Below, piece after piece: positions 19,981 through 29,759 of a DNA stretch of 64,000 nucleotides. The DNA is taken from contig JAQYWR010000023.1 in the NCBI GenBank assembly GCA_029379225.1, forward strand, positions 1 to 64,000, written 5' to 3'. The notes under the pieces were generated by a model. It was given only the letters and a program-made list of their open reading frames with translations. It had not been told where the DNA came from and did no database searches. Numbering within the stretch: the stretch's first letter is position 1; each line of letters begins with the position of its first letter. A program made the translations under genes and the position numbers. Origin of the DNA: Nostoc sp. S4 (GTDB taxonomy: Bacteria > Cyanobacteriota > Cyanobacteriia > Cyanobacteriales > Nostocaceae).

Positions 19981-21368
19981 TGCAAGGTTTTCACCCATTT
20001 CAGGCGCTTCGGTCTGACGGACATTCGGGCGGTTGTACTGCTCATGACTACTAACCAGTGCAGCATGTACAAATTGCCACGGATAGTTTGTAGCAGCAAA
20101 ATAAAATACGTAGGTAATGAGAATTTCTGGTCTTGACGTATCCGCCTCAAGCCTGTAAACATCCCCACCATCGACATGGTAACGGACAAGCTTGTAATCG
20201 GACTTAATATTGGTGGACGGTGACGAGCGATCGCCATTAATAAATCTGGTACTGTTGCTGTGGGCAAGATATACATAATCAGCACAAACATTAGCAAATC
20301 CCAGCTTTTGCGCCCTCCCATCCGGTTTTTGAGAATTAAATCCCAGTAATCCAAATAGCGTTGATATCCGCCTTCTGCCCAACGATTGCGTTGATGCCAG
20401 AGTGCAACAGCCTTTGTTACTCCTTCTTCTTGCACTGCTGGATGGAAAACACACTCGATATCCCATTTTTCCAAATGTAAGCGGATTGTCAAATCCAAGT
20501 CATCGGTAATAGTTTCCTCATTCCATCCACCGCAGCTGAAGAGGGCTGAACGCCTGACAAATTGACCATTGCCTCGCAGTTCGCCAATTCCACCAAGACC
20601 TGTCCGCTGTTGCTGAAACCAGGTATCGAGTGCCATTTCCGCCATTTGGCCCTTAGTCCAAAAATTTTGTTTGGCGTTGGCGATCGCTTTTCGCACCTGC
20701 ACCGCCCCCACATTTTCTCTTTGGAATAAAGGTATTACTTGTGATAATAAATCTGGTGTCACTTGAGCATCAGCATCAAATACAGCGATGATTTCGCCCT
20801 TTGTCAGCGGTAGTACCTGATTCAAGGCTCCTGACTTACCGCCACTAGCCTCTGCTGAGCGTGTGAGTACTTTAAGTTTATCATATTTGTGCTGTAATTC
20901 TGTTAATAAATGGGGTGTATTATCGGTGCTGCGATCGTCAATTATCCATAGTTCGTATTTGCCATCTGGATATTCCAGATTACAAAGATTATTGACTAAT
21001 TTAGCAATTACCGCTTCTTCATTTTTCGCAGCTACTAACACAGATACATAGGGATAATCTCCCTGCATTTCTTTTGGATGACGACGGGGTTTAGTAAACA
21101 CTACCACCAAAGCATGAAGGCCAAGAACGGTGGTCAATCCTAGTATGAATATAGATGCCCAAGAAACTAAATGCAGAGCGATCGTGCCACTCCAGACAAT
21201 AGTCAAGACTAGAGCTGCTTTACGTCTACGACCTTGAAACCGGGATGGTAGAGACATGTCTTGTGTCTCTAACACAGACTCCTCATTTACTGAGAGGTCA
21301 GACAATAAGGAGTTGAGTGGATCAAGCTCTTGATAAGAATCTTCTTCGGGCCAGGAATTCGCTGGCAT
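19962..21368 (-). CDS. mgdA: GT2 family glucosyltransferase, probable beta-monoglucosyldiacylglycerol synthase
   Basis: A 468-residue processive-type GT2 membrane enzyme. It has LWIIDDRSTDNT, AVFDADAQVTPD (DxD), ITDDLDLTIRLH and the QxxRW-type motif HQRNRWAEGG. Two membrane segments precede the catalytic domain and two or more follow it. This layout and the C-terminal block (DLILKNRMGGRKSWDLLM) match the cyanobacterial enzymes that attach glucose to diacylglycerol, the first step to galactolipids of thylakoids. The activity is inferred from overall resemblance, and another polysaccharide synthase of the family is possible. A TTG 7 codons upstream is open, but ATG at 21368 is preferred. The last codons run into the repeat. 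Confidence 0.75.
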   Translation of the reverse strand: MPANSWPEEDSYQELDPLNSLLSDLSVNEESVLETQDMSLPSRFQGRRRKAALVLTIVWSGTIALHLVSWASIFILGLTTVLGLHALVVVFTKPRRHPKEMQGDYPYVSVLVAAKNEEAVIAKLVNNLCNLEYPDGKYELWIIDDRSTDNTPHLLTELQHKYDKLKVLTRSAEASGGKSGALNQVLPLTKGEIIAVFDADAQVTPDLLSQVIPLFQRENVGAVQVRKAIANAKQNFWTKGQMAEMALDTWFQQQRTGLGGIGELRGNGQFVRRSALFSCGGWNEETITDDLDLTIRLHLEKWDIECVFHPAVQEEGVTKAVALWHQRNRWAEGGYQRYLDYWDLILKNRMGGRKSWDLLMFVLIMYILPTATVPDLLMAIARHRPPILSPITSLSVTMSMVGMFTGLRRIRQDQKFSLPTYFILLLQTIRGNLYMLHWLVVMSSTTARMSVRPKRLKWVKTLHTGNGD

Positions 21369-22030
21369 AGGTTCGGTTGCTTGATTCAAAAACCACTATT
21401 TGTTCACAGTTAGTAATTTTACGGACAAATATCCTAAATCGCTACTTTTGCCGATATTAATCGGAATGGGCAAACTGGAATACCCATTATCCCTAAGCCA
21501 AAAGCCGCTGGGACTACCCTGTTTTTACCACTACTGTGGTTAATTGCTTGGCATTAACCACATTTGCCACTCTGATACATATACTTGATTCCTTTGAACG
21601 CCACATAGGCAGGAAGCATGTATAGAAAGAGTTTCACCAATGTAAACTCCGGATTAGGCAAAGCGATCGCAACTCGGCAGCTTTTGCTTGAGAAAACAGC
21701 AATAAACGCATCCACTACTTTATAGCAGGGATTTTTTAATCTATTGCCCCCAACTTTCGATAAAAGTTAACGCAGCCTTATTGTAACCGAAATTTTAATA
21801 TTTCTTAGCAGTAACTTCATTTATTGGGTATGGTCATTAGTCATTTGTCATTGGCGACTTCTCCCCATCTGTCGGTTGGTGAGTTTCAACTACGCTCAAC
21901 TACCGCAAAGTCGAATTACATCAGCCGATTCCCGACTCCCCGCTATGCGCTATGTGCTTTAAACGCATTTTTTGGGAATACTACTAAGAGCCTATTGCCA
22001 GTTGCCAACTAAGTTGAGGAATATTTAACA
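21369..22030. other. Intergenic region with inverted repeat
   Basis: About 660 bp. A 9-bp perfect stem, GTGGTTAAT (21536-21544) with ATTAACCAC (21553-21561), lies upstream of mgdA. At 21826-21852 there is a TGGTCATTAGTCATTTGTC repeat of the kind also seen at 34.5, 36.3 and 61.1 kb. The open frame over 21824-22012 runs through this repeat and is not gene-like. Confidence 0.55.
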
Positions 22031-22414
22031 ATGTCGTCTATTGAGCAACTCCAACTCCAACCTGCCACTCAACAACAAGCCAGTGTTTATTTACCTTACG
22101 TTCAGGGTGCTAAAAGGAATTTTTTACCTTATGCCATTAGTCTTTATCAAAAAGGAGTTTTGGAGGGACACCGAAAGATAGAAGCTAGTGAGCATGTCCC
22201 TTTTGTCGCCTCTTGGAATGTTGCTACTCTACCTTCAGACTTAACGCGTTGCCGAGTACAGTTTGATGGCAATGCAGAACTGAGTTACGAACTGATGCTA
22301 GCCAGTTTCGAGTTTATTAATTATTTAATTGAACTTATAGAAAACTATAAACGTTATCGTGCCACCGATTTTTCACAAGCGTTTTATCGCAAGCTGCTAC
22401 GTATAGATGAATGA
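22031..22414 (+). CDS. Conserved cyanobacterial protein, possibly EbsA-like type IV pilus factor
   Basis: A 127-residue soluble protein with no signal peptide or membrane segment. It contains VYLPYVQGAKRNFLPYAISLYQKGVLEG, VPFVASWNVATLP and CRVQFDGNAELSYELMLASFEFINYLIELI. The blocks look strongly constrained. My recollection is that they fit EbsA, a cyanobacterial pilus-assembly/biofilm self-suppression protein that associates with PilB and Hfq. That match is from memory and could be wrong. ATG at 22031 follows a purine stretch (TTGAGGAATA). No partner pilus gene lies nearby. Confidence 0.5.
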   Translation: MSSIEQLQLQPATQQQASVYLPYVQGAKRNFLPYAISLYQKGVLEGHRKIEASEHVPFVASWNVATLPSDLTRCRVQFDGNAELSYELMLASFEFINYLIELIENYKRYRATDFSQAFYRKLLRIDE

Positions 22415-22609
22415 TGGAAATCACTCAGAGTTTTGCCAGTTCGATATCAAAATTCAGAAGGCTTTGAAAACCAGGCTTCCTAACCAACAAGAGAATCAAT
22501 AAATTAAAGCATGGATTCTGATTACTGATTCTTTAATTATTAAAGTTAAAATTCAGAAGAATAAGATTCCTGCTTTTTTATACAACTCACTAATTTCAGT
22601 TATCAACTA

Positions 22610-23185
22610 TTAATTTTCTTCATCAGTATCAGCAAAATTTACTTTTTCGTAAAAGTCACTCAATTGAATTTTAAAATCAATAGTTTGCAGCAATAAAGTT
22701 GCAGAGTTACCTTCAAGTTCACTAAATAACCATTGACTTCTATCAGTTTTCACATATTGCATAACGTGATGACCATATTGGTCGATTAAAATATATTCTT
22801 GAAATTCAGGAATTGAGCGATAATATAAAAATTTATCTCCTTGGTCATAATTCTTAGTGGATTTAGATAAAACTTCTACAATTAGCGAGGGATTCATTCC
22901 TGTATAAATAGGTTCTCCCTCAATTACCATCACATCTGGATATGTGTACTGCCGATAACGAGGTATCCACAAACGCACATCACTGATATAAACATCATAT
23001 TTTTTACCTTTTAGAGCAAATTTTAAGTAGGCATAAAAGTTACCTGTGATTTTATTATGATTGGTAGTACCATCTGTCATCGAAATAATTTCTCCATCGC
23101 GGTATTCACTTTTATATTCTGCTTTTTCTTCAAGTTCTAAATATTCTTCAGGGGTGTAATAACGTTTGTGTGTTTGTAATTGCAT
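22610..23185 (-). CDS. Uma2 family (DUF820) putative endonuclease
   Basis: A 191-residue member of the Uma2/DUF820 family, very abundant in cyanobacteria and assigned by fold to the PD-(D/E)xK nucleases. It has YTPEEYLELEEKAEYKSEYRDGEII at the start, PDVMVIEGEP in the middle (catalytic Asp), then SLIVEVLSKSTKNYDQGDKFLYYRSIPEFQEYILID with the E-x-K-like part. All core motifs are intact. The biological role of the family is not established. It stands alone in AT-rich sequence and has only distant resemblance to the Uma2 genes at 51.6-57 kb. Confidence 0.85.
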   Translation of the reverse strand: MQLQTHKRYYTPEEYLELEEKAEYKSEYRDGEIISMTDGTTNHNKITGNFYAYLKFALKGKKYDVYISDVRLWIPRYRQYTYPDVMVIEGEPIYTGMNPSLIVEVLSKSTKNYDQGDKFLYYRSIPEFQEYILIDQYGHHVMQYVKTDRSQWLFSELEGNSATLLLQTIDFKIQLSDFYEKVNFADTDEEN

Positions 23186-23359
23186 AAAATATTACCTAAT
23201 TTTTATTGATTTAAATTTTTTTAACTAAATCAATACTTACTATTTAGTTAAAATTATAATTATATTAAATATTTTGAATATAATTACAGTGATTTAAACT
23301 TGCAATCTGCTGTATATAAATCTTAGATTGCAAATAACTTAGATTTAATTACTTGCAAA

Positions 23360-25723
23360 CTACTTTGAGAAATTTAAAGGAATAAATTCAATTTGTGCTG
23401 TATTTGGATTTAATACAACTTTTACTAAATAGATATTTTCCTGTTGACGATCGCCATTTGGTTTAAAAGAAATTACTCCTGTAGCACCATTTGCTTTAAA
23501 ATTAGTCTCAGCGATCGCTTGTTGCAAATTTTCACGACTAGGTGATGGTATTTTTTCTAAGGCTGCTAGCAATACACGAGTTGCATCATAAGATAATGCA
23601 GTGTGCCAATTATCTACTTTTCCCCAAATTTTCTCTACTTGTTTAGAAAAATTTCCATTAAGAATACTTCTGGAATGCCAAGGTATAGCTACTACTGCAC
23701 CTGCTTGATTGCCTACTAATTCTTTAAGAAGCTTATTATTATCTAGACTATCCCCACCTACTATTAAATATTTATATTGTTTTGCATATTTAATTACTTG
23801 AAGTGCTGAATCAGAAGTTAGTCCATCAGTAGTTGTAAATAAAATAATTACATTTGCTTGTTGTTCTTTCACTTGATTTATACTAGATTCTATATTGTCA
23901 TACAAGGGAATTTTCGCTACTACTTTTCCACCTAACTCAGAAAGTCTACCTTTCATTTGTGCTTGCAGAGATTGACTATAATTATTATTAGGATTAAAAA
24001 ATATTGCTGCTTTTAGTTTATTTTCCTTTTTCAGGTAGTTAGCTAAAGTTTGGGCAATGACACGATTGCTAGGAACAACACGAAAAAAACAATTAGGATA
24101 ATTTGATTTACAGGATGTAGATAGAGTTTCTGATGTAGCTGTCGCCGAAATTAATAATAGGTGATGTTCTTGATAAACTTTAATTGCTTCTAAAGTTGTA
24201 TCACTCCTGAAATGACCAATAACAGCTAAAACATCACGTTTTTCTACTAAATAATCTGCTATTTTTCGAGCATCTTCAGTTTGATTGTTATCAGTAGCAA
24301 TCAATACTTTTAAACCTATATTTTTGGTTTTATAATTTTGATTAAATTCATTTTGTGCCTGTGCTACACCACGTAATATCTCTTTACTAGAGTTGATGTT
24401 ATCATTATTATTACCGATTGGAGCTACAACAGCGATAGTGTAGGCTTTAATTTTATTAACTTCTAAGCGGCTGTTATTAAGATAAATTAAGGTTTCCGGA
24501 TCGCGATCTTTTTGCCAAGCTTTCTCGAACCAAGTAATTGCATCTTGGTAGTGACCCATAGCGATCGCCTTTACTCCTCGTTCTTTTTCTGCTACTTTCA
24601 TATTGATATTTGGTAACAGAATTTGTTCGCCACAACTGATACTGTCGTCTTCAGGAAAATGCCTCAGCCAAATTTTTGAACATCCATTCACTCCGTTTAA
24701 ATACCAATAGCTACTACCTAATCCCAGTCCCAAGAAAATAACTGTAGCAGCTAAACGAAGTGAAATCCGTGGTAAAGTAACTGGATAATTCAGGCGTTGT
24801 AAAATTACTTGAGTATTTTCCGGACGATTTTTCCAATATGGCTGCATCATTTCATCGAGCAAATCAAAAAGCGATCGCCACCTCAATTTATCTAACCAAT
24901 TTCTCCAATGATTGGAGTGAAATGAAACTTGGTTGCGCCAAATTAACTTACCTGTTTGCTCGTCTTCTTGGAGATGTAAGGGAGGCTTTCCAGTTAGTAA
25001 ATGTACAAAAGTTCGTCCTAAAGCAAAAAAATCTGATTGCTTTACCACTGTGCCTTTCATTTGTTCGGGTGATGAGTAACCCAGTGTACCAACGATTGTA
25101 TTTTCGTTTTGTTGCTGCACATAAGTTTGTGCTAAATCGCGTACTGCTCCAAAGTCAATTAATACCAGTTGTCCATCTGGTTTTACCATAATGTTTGCTG
25201 GTTTAATATCCCGATGAAAATATCCCTGAGCGTGGACTCGGTCTAAAATTTTTAGTATTTGTTTTAAATAAGCGATCGCTAGTTCTGGTGTGATGGGTTT
25301 ATGCTCGCGATTTTTTAACCATTGTTGTAAATTTAAACCATCAATTTTTTCCATTACCAAGCAGTATAATGGCTCTGGGGAATCTAGAAAGTTCAATTCA
25401 AAATATCCATCTGGCTCAACTTGAGGAATTCCTGAATTATTCAAGCGAATTAATACCTCAGCTTCTCGCTTAAACAAATTGACTATCTTGGATTTTTTCT
25501 CGTTATCGCTAACTAAAGATAAATTCAAAACCTTGAGGACTTTTTTGATACCATTATCTTCTACTTCAAAAGTCCAAGAAAAGCCTCCACTACCTAATAA
25601 CTTAATTACTCGATACTTATTTTCTAATAACAAATTTGCCCCACAGTTACGACAAAAAATGTTACCATTGGCATTCATCAAATCAGCAGGATTTGGACAC
25701 TTGGGATTGAGGCAATAACTCAT
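23360..25723 (-). CDS. Ser/Thr kinase fused to periplasmic amino-acid-receptor-type domain
   Basis: A 787-residue sensor kinase. The N-terminus is a zinc ribbon (C4, C9, C24, C27). The kinase domain spans about 35-320, with GSGGFSWTF loop, VLKVL lysine, FHRDIKPANIM catalytic loop, IDFGAV and GTLGYSSPEQ, all intact. A membrane segment (about 340-358) leads to a short TPR-like stretch (MGHYQDAITWFEKAW). Then from about 435 to the end comes a type-I periplasmic binding fold like LivJ/branched-chain amino-acid receptors (VVAPIGNNN, VAQAQNEFN, AVIGHFRSDTT, LLISATATS). It should bind a small ligand outside and signal through phosphorylation inside. A TTG 10 codons upstream is open. The ATG at 25723 gives the zinc-ribbon start. 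Confidence 0.85.
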   Translation of the reverse strand: MSYCLNPKCPNPADLMNANGNIFCRNCGANLLLENKYRVIKLLGSGGFSWTFEVEDNGIKKVLKVLNLSLVSDNEKKSKIVNLFKREAEVLIRLNNSGIPQVEPDGYFELNFLDSPEPLYCLVMEKIDGLNLQQWLKNREHKPITPELAIAYLKQILKILDRVHAQGYFHRDIKPANIMVKPDGQLVLIDFGAVRDLAQTYVQQQNENTIVGTLGYSSPEQMKGTVVKQSDFFALGRTFVHLLTGKPPLHLQEDEQTGKLIWRNQVSFHSNHWRNWLDKLRWRSLFDLLDEMMQPYWKNRPENTQVILQRLNYPVTLPRISLRLAATVIFLGLGLGSSYWYLNGVNGCSKIWLRHFPEDDSISCGEQILLPNINMKVAEKERGVKAIAMGHYQDAITWFEKAWQKDRDPETLIYLNNSRLEVNKIKAYTIAVVAPIGNNNDNINSSKEILRGVAQAQNEFNQNYKTKNIGLKVLIATDNNQTEDARKIADYLVEKRDVLAVIGHFRSDTTLEAIKVYQEHHLLLISATATSETLSTSCKSNYPNCFFRVVPSNRVIAQTLANYLKKENKLKAAIFFNPNNNYSQSLQAQMKGRLSELGGKVVAKIPLYDNIESSINQVKEQQANVIILFTTTDGLTSDSALQVIKYAKQYKYLIVGGDSLDNNKLLKELVGNQAGAVVAIPWHSRSILNGNFSKQVEKIWGKVDNWHTALSYDATRVLLAALEKIPSPSRENLQQAIAETNFKANGATGVISFKPNGDRQQENIYLVKVVLNPNTAQIEFIPLNFSK

Positions 25724-25865
25724 AGAGCTAAAACTATTACTTGAGAATGGCAATATTATTGATGTTTATTTGTGTCCACCTGCTTAGTAATGTATAATAA
25801 AGTTCAAGAAGTCAGGGTGTTTGTCAAGCATTAAAGTACTTGCTAGCGCTGCCAAAGCATGTTGT

Positions 25866-26126
25866 ATGTCTAAATCTGCAATCACCGTTACTGTCAAATT
25901 GTTCGCCGCTTATCAAGAAGCTTTTCAGGTTTCAGAACTAGTACTGGAATTTCCCAATAGTACGCCGGTTAAGGCAGTATGCGATCGCCTGATAGCTGAA
26001 CACCCCGAACTCTCTCAATGGCGCGACATTACCCGCTTCGGGATTAATCTGATATTTGTTGAACCAGATACTCTCCTAGAAGATGGCGATGAAGTTGTGT
26101 TAATTCCTCCGGTTAGCGGTGGTTAA
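25866..26126 (+). CDS. MoaD/ThiS family sulfur-carrier protein
   Basis: An 86-residue ubiquitin-fold protein ending in the GG dipeptide (PPVSGG) that is adenylated and thiocarboxylated. It has ITVTVKLFAAYQEAF at the start and LLEDGDEVVLIPPVSGG at the end, closer to MoaD (molybdopterin synthase small subunit) than to ThiS. The frame is open 15 codons upstream from a TTG, but the ATG at 25866 starts the fold correctly. No moaE or other molybdopterin gene is in the window, so a role in other sulfur transfer remains possible. It is divergent from the kinase-receptor gene. Confidence 0.82.
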   Translation: MSKSAITVTVKLFAAYQEAFQVSELVLEFPNSTPVKAVCDRLIAEHPELSQWRDITRFGINLIFVEPDTLLEDGDEVVLIPPVSGG

Positions 26127-26132
26127 GCAAAA

Positions 26133-26149
26133 CAGTTAAAAGTTAACTG
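26133..26149. terminator. Hairpin between convergent genes
   Basis: CAGTTAA (26133-26139), loop AAG, TTAACTG (26143-26149): a 7-bp stem between the converging moaD-like and lamin-tail genes. The flanks are A/T-rich but without a long T-run. It belongs to the GTTAAC-type repeats also seen after chlG. Confidence 0.4.
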
Positions 26150-26177
26150 CTAATTACTTATTATTCCTCAGTTTTTC

Positions 26178-29120
26178 TTATTTCACCTTGGCGCGGAAGC
26201 GCACGAAACCGTAAACATCTTTAACTAAAGCTGGTAAATCTGGACTGCGCGTGATATTCACCACCACAGCACCATTAGTGTTAGTACCGCAGGATGATGG
26301 TGCTGACTCGTTAGCAAGATAAAAACGTCCGCGATCGCTATCTTCAACATCGCTCAGGTAAACTGTAGGAGTGCTGGAACTAATTGCAAGGGCGATACCT
26401 CGGTCTGCTGCTGGTAAGCCGCCATCAGTAGGAGTATTACCGTTAAACGCACTGGGAATAAAAGTAGCATTATTTGGAACTAAGTCGCAGAATTTAACGT
26501 TAGTAGCATCATTCGGCCCTTTGGAAAGAAAGTAAATAGTGTATTCCAACTCATCCCCTGGCTTCACAGTCCCAGCATTAATCAATCCCCGTAGATAGCC
26601 AGCAGGCCATTTTGTATCATTATCATCAGAAGCGAATGGTTCTGGTAGATAGTTGGCAGCAGTTGTCGCCACGTCGCTGCGACCATCTACAATATCGGTT
26701 AAATCTTGATTATTGATGCGGGTGATGCGTTTGACTAACAAAAGCTTTGCATTCGCAGCAGTAGCACCGTTATTGTTTTCGCCAACGCTGGTAACGCGAC
26801 TACCTGTAGTATCAGTGTCTCTAGTTGGTAGGTAGTTTGTACACCGTGTGCTAGCGTTCCCACTGGTGGTTGCTTCCCAACAAGCACTGACATTGGTATC
26901 CTGGCCATTAGGAGTTAAGCTGATAGATTGACCATTGCTAGCTCCAATTAACGAAGACTGATATGTGTTGTCCCAGAGATTGAGAACACTTGCAGGAGGC
27001 GTATTAATTTCATTACCACTGCCATAGGCAATGTAGTCAATAATTTTATTTTGATTATCGTACAACCAGATATCATCACCCAAGTTGTTGAGTTTGGGAG
27101 TCTGTCCCAACCAAGCTTGAAAAGCTGCTCCTGTTGCTTGATGGTTGGCGTTGTTATCTCCAATCCAAATCACAGCATATTTTCCCGGTTGTAAGGTTGT
27201 ACCGTTAGGAAATGTATAAGTAAAGCCGTTAGTGCCATCATTATCATTAGCAGTCAGGTGTCCGTCGGCTAACTTCAAACCACTCAAATCTACAGTTGAT
27301 GAAGAAGGATTATAAAGTTCAATAAATTCATCGTTAGTGCTAGTAGTAGTACCTGTTTCGCTATATAAGACTTCGTTGATTATGACTTTGCCAACATTCG
27401 ATGAAACTGCATCAATAATGTTAAATGGAGTTGGTTGAGTTTGACCAGGATAATAAGTCCATAAATCCAACCCTTTGGCATCTCCAAAAGAGCCGTTGCA
27501 TGATGTATTAGCGTTACCAAGGTTACCAAACTGACCAAATTTCCGGTCATTGCTGGCGGTGTCAAAGCCATTAATTGGGTCGCTAAAGGCTGGGTTTGGT
27601 GGATTGGTACCACAAATTACCTGACCAGAGGTCTGGACTTGAGTACCACCGATGGTTTTATAACCGCGATCGTCATAAAATCCTCTAGTGTTACCTATAG
27701 GATTAGTGGCATTCAGCATGGTAATGGTAGGCCCACCAGTAAAATTGTTTTCCGCATCCAGCAAGGGAAAGTGATATTCACCTCCAAAGGTTCTGACACG
27801 GACTTTATAATTACTGCCAACCGGAAAAAAATTACCACTGTTATCTTTACCATCCCAACTAGCAGCTTGTTGTCCTGCTGTAGTCATAGTCCCTCGTAAA
27901 AGACGGTTTTGGGAGTTAGTGGGATCGAAATTGCTACCGTCTTGGCTGATAATCAGTTCGTAAATACCTGCAACGTTGCTGTCAAAGTTAAAAGTACCGC
28001 CTGTACCGTAAGAACTGTTATTTCCTGTAACTGTGCCGTTGAATTGTAAATTATTAACAGCAGGAATAATTGGGCTAAGGGGAATACCAGTTCCGTCTAA
28101 AGTGCCGTCCCGTTTGTAACGTTCAACGTATGGAAGTACGTTGCTGTCAATGGAGTTGAAAAAGGTAGCGTATTGGGGACGAGCCAAGCTAACACCACCT
28201 TGGGGATTTGTCAGCTGAGCATCTGCCCCTAGTAGGTCGTGATAGAGAGGGGTTTTACCATCACTATCAAAAAAGCCAGTTTGATTACCATAGAGAACGA
28301 ATCCATTAGGATCTGTGCCTCTGAGTTCTACTTTATATTGGAAGCCATCTGTGGTTACAGGATAGACTGGGAAGTTGAGATATCGACCATTATTACCAGT
28401 AAATAAAGCCAGATAATAGCTGAATAATCGCCCGTTAAAGTCGGTTATTGAAGTTTGATTGCTACTACGTACTGTAACATCCCAAGCTGCAACACTCGTT
28501 CCTTGTTGAGCATTAAAGTTATTAGCATTGCTCAAATTAATCTCACCAGTAGGGGCACCATTAGCTGATGAGTTACCCCCAGTTGGCCCATAGAAAACTA
28601 TGTCATAAACTCCAGTGGATGGAGCTTGGTAGTAGCAGGGAATATAGCCGTTAGGATTACCTCCTCCAGAAATAGCACGGGGGCCATTTAACTCCTGTTG
28701 GCGAGTTGAGATAACTCCTCGTCCGGGTTGAGAAGTAGTACACACAAAATCTGGTGTGCTGGGAACAGTTTCACTGCCAATACTTCCACTGATACGACCG
28801 GGGTTGTAAACGCTGATATTACCGCTACTTACCCCAACTGCGCTAGAACCCAAAAGAATATACTCATCTTTATTGGCATAAACTTTAAGCAACGTTCGTC
28901 TCAGCACGATACCGCCATAAGTATCAGTACGCCACTCTAGGTTAGCTCTGTTACTACTGGCTGGGGCGCTACTGGGATACAGCGTGCGGCTACCTTCAGC
29001 TTGAGCAGATTGTATTCCAATATTCAAGCAGCACAGCCAGAAAGCAAAGCCAGTTAGTAGTTTTTTATAAAGGTTGAGGTGCTTGTTATTGACCGCTAAA
29101 AGACATTTTAATAGACTCAT
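26178..29120 (-). CDS. Large secreted protein with lamin-tail domain
   Basis: A 980-residue exported protein. The signal peptide covers about residues 15-42 (LLTGFAFWLCCLNIGIQSAQA). A long Gly/Asn/Thr-rich beta part follows. A lamin-tail (LTD) domain spans about 580-710: VGKVIINEVLYSETG, then DEFIELYNPSSSTVDLSGLKL, LQPGKYAVIWIG and DDIWLYDNQNKIIDYIAYG. The C-terminal 200 residues contain a DUF11-like module (KPGDELEYTIYFLSKGPNDATNVKFCDLVP). Bacterial LTD proteins are often surface or extracellular and sometimes tied to nucleases, but none is seen here. Low-complexity composition suggests a structural or adhesive role. It is monocistronic. Confidence 0.8.
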   Translation of the reverse strand: MSLLKCLLAVNNKHLNLYKKLLTGFAFWLCCLNIGIQSAQAEGSRTLYPSSAPASSNRANLEWRTDTYGGIVLRRTLLKVYANKDEYILLGSSAVGVSSGNISVYNPGRISGSIGSETVPSTPDFVCTTSQPGRGVISTRQQELNGPRAISGGGNPNGYIPCYYQAPSTGVYDIVFYGPTGGNSSANGAPTGEINLSNANNFNAQQGTSVAAWDVTVRSSNQTSITDFNGRLFSYYLALFTGNNGRYLNFPVYPVTTDGFQYKVELRGTDPNGFVLYGNQTGFFDSDGKTPLYHDLLGADAQLTNPQGGVSLARPQYATFFNSIDSNVLPYVERYKRDGTLDGTGIPLSPIIPAVNNLQFNGTVTGNNSSYGTGGTFNFDSNVAGIYELIISQDGSNFDPTNSQNRLLRGTMTTAGQQAASWDGKDNSGNFFPVGSNYKVRVRTFGGEYHFPLLDAENNFTGGPTITMLNATNPIGNTRGFYDDRGYKTIGGTQVQTSGQVICGTNPPNPAFSDPINGFDTASNDRKFGQFGNLGNANTSCNGSFGDAKGLDLWTYYPGQTQPTPFNIIDAVSSNVGKVIINEVLYSETGTTTSTNDEFIELYNPSSSTVDLSGLKLADGHLTANDNDGTNGFTYTFPNGTTLQPGKYAVIWIGDNNANHQATGAAFQAWLGQTPKLNNLGDDIWLYDNQNKIIDYIAYGSGNEINTPPASVLNLWDNTYQSSLIGASNGQSISLTPNGQDTNVSACWEATTSGNASTRCTNYLPTRDTDTTGSRVTSVGENNNGATAANAKLLLVKRITRINNQDLTDIVDGRSDVATTAANYLPEPFASDDNDTKWPAGYLRGLINAGTVKPGDELEYTIYFLSKGPNDATNVKFCDLVPNNATFIPSAFNGNTPTDGGLPAADRGIALAISSSTPTVYLSDVEDSDRGRFYLANESAPSSCGTNTNGAVVVNITRSPDLPALVKDVYGFVRFRAKVK

Positions 29121-29759
29121 TTATGCTTTGCTGGCTCCTGATTTTAATTGAATGATTGCCATGTCTGCGACAAAGCACTCTATGTTTAAACAAAATTTAA
29201 AAGGCACTTATAAAAAAGAATAAAAACTCTCATGCACTTAGGCGATGCCTGATTTTAGGTTACCCAAGTTGTACGAAAATCTACCATTTTGATTCGCATT
29301 CACTGTGGCGATCGCTTTACAATTCTCAAATCAAGATCGCGACTTTGTTAATTTGGTTGATTGTCTTAAACAGTAACTATTTTTAGCGTTGCATAATAAG
29401 GTATGAAAATCTCACGCTCTAGAGGCACAACACAGAGAGAAAGATTGAGTTTTCGGACTTTTCTACAAAACTTTGGAATCTATTCATACCACAATCAGCA
29501 ACGCCTTGATGCTAGTGGTAGCAATTATTGCTGGGTTGGTTAGTTTGGGATTTACCAGTATGCATGGATAAAATAGCATTTTTAGATACGTATACACACA
29601 TTTGATATCAGTACTTCCTTCATCAATTGAAATGTATTGTGTTTTCGTCTGCGATACGCGCAGCGTCAAGCCAGAGGCTTATCGTCCCCGTGGTCAGATA
29701 TGATTTAGTTGTGGTTGTGTACACTCAAAATCCAAAACTTTGAAAAGAATTTACAGAAT
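29121..29759. other. Divergent intergenic region with repeat fragment
   Basis: About 640 bp. A GC-rich fragment at about 29648-29690 (TGCGATACGCGCAGCGTC ... GAGGCTTATCG) resembles the GCGTAGCGTC-type interspersed repeats of Nostoc. The rest is AT-rich with no gene seen. Confidence 0.5.

Noticed and set aside
21824..22012. 62-residue frame before the EbsA-like gene
   Set aside because: It starts within a TCATTAGTCATTTG repeat and has no gene-like composition.
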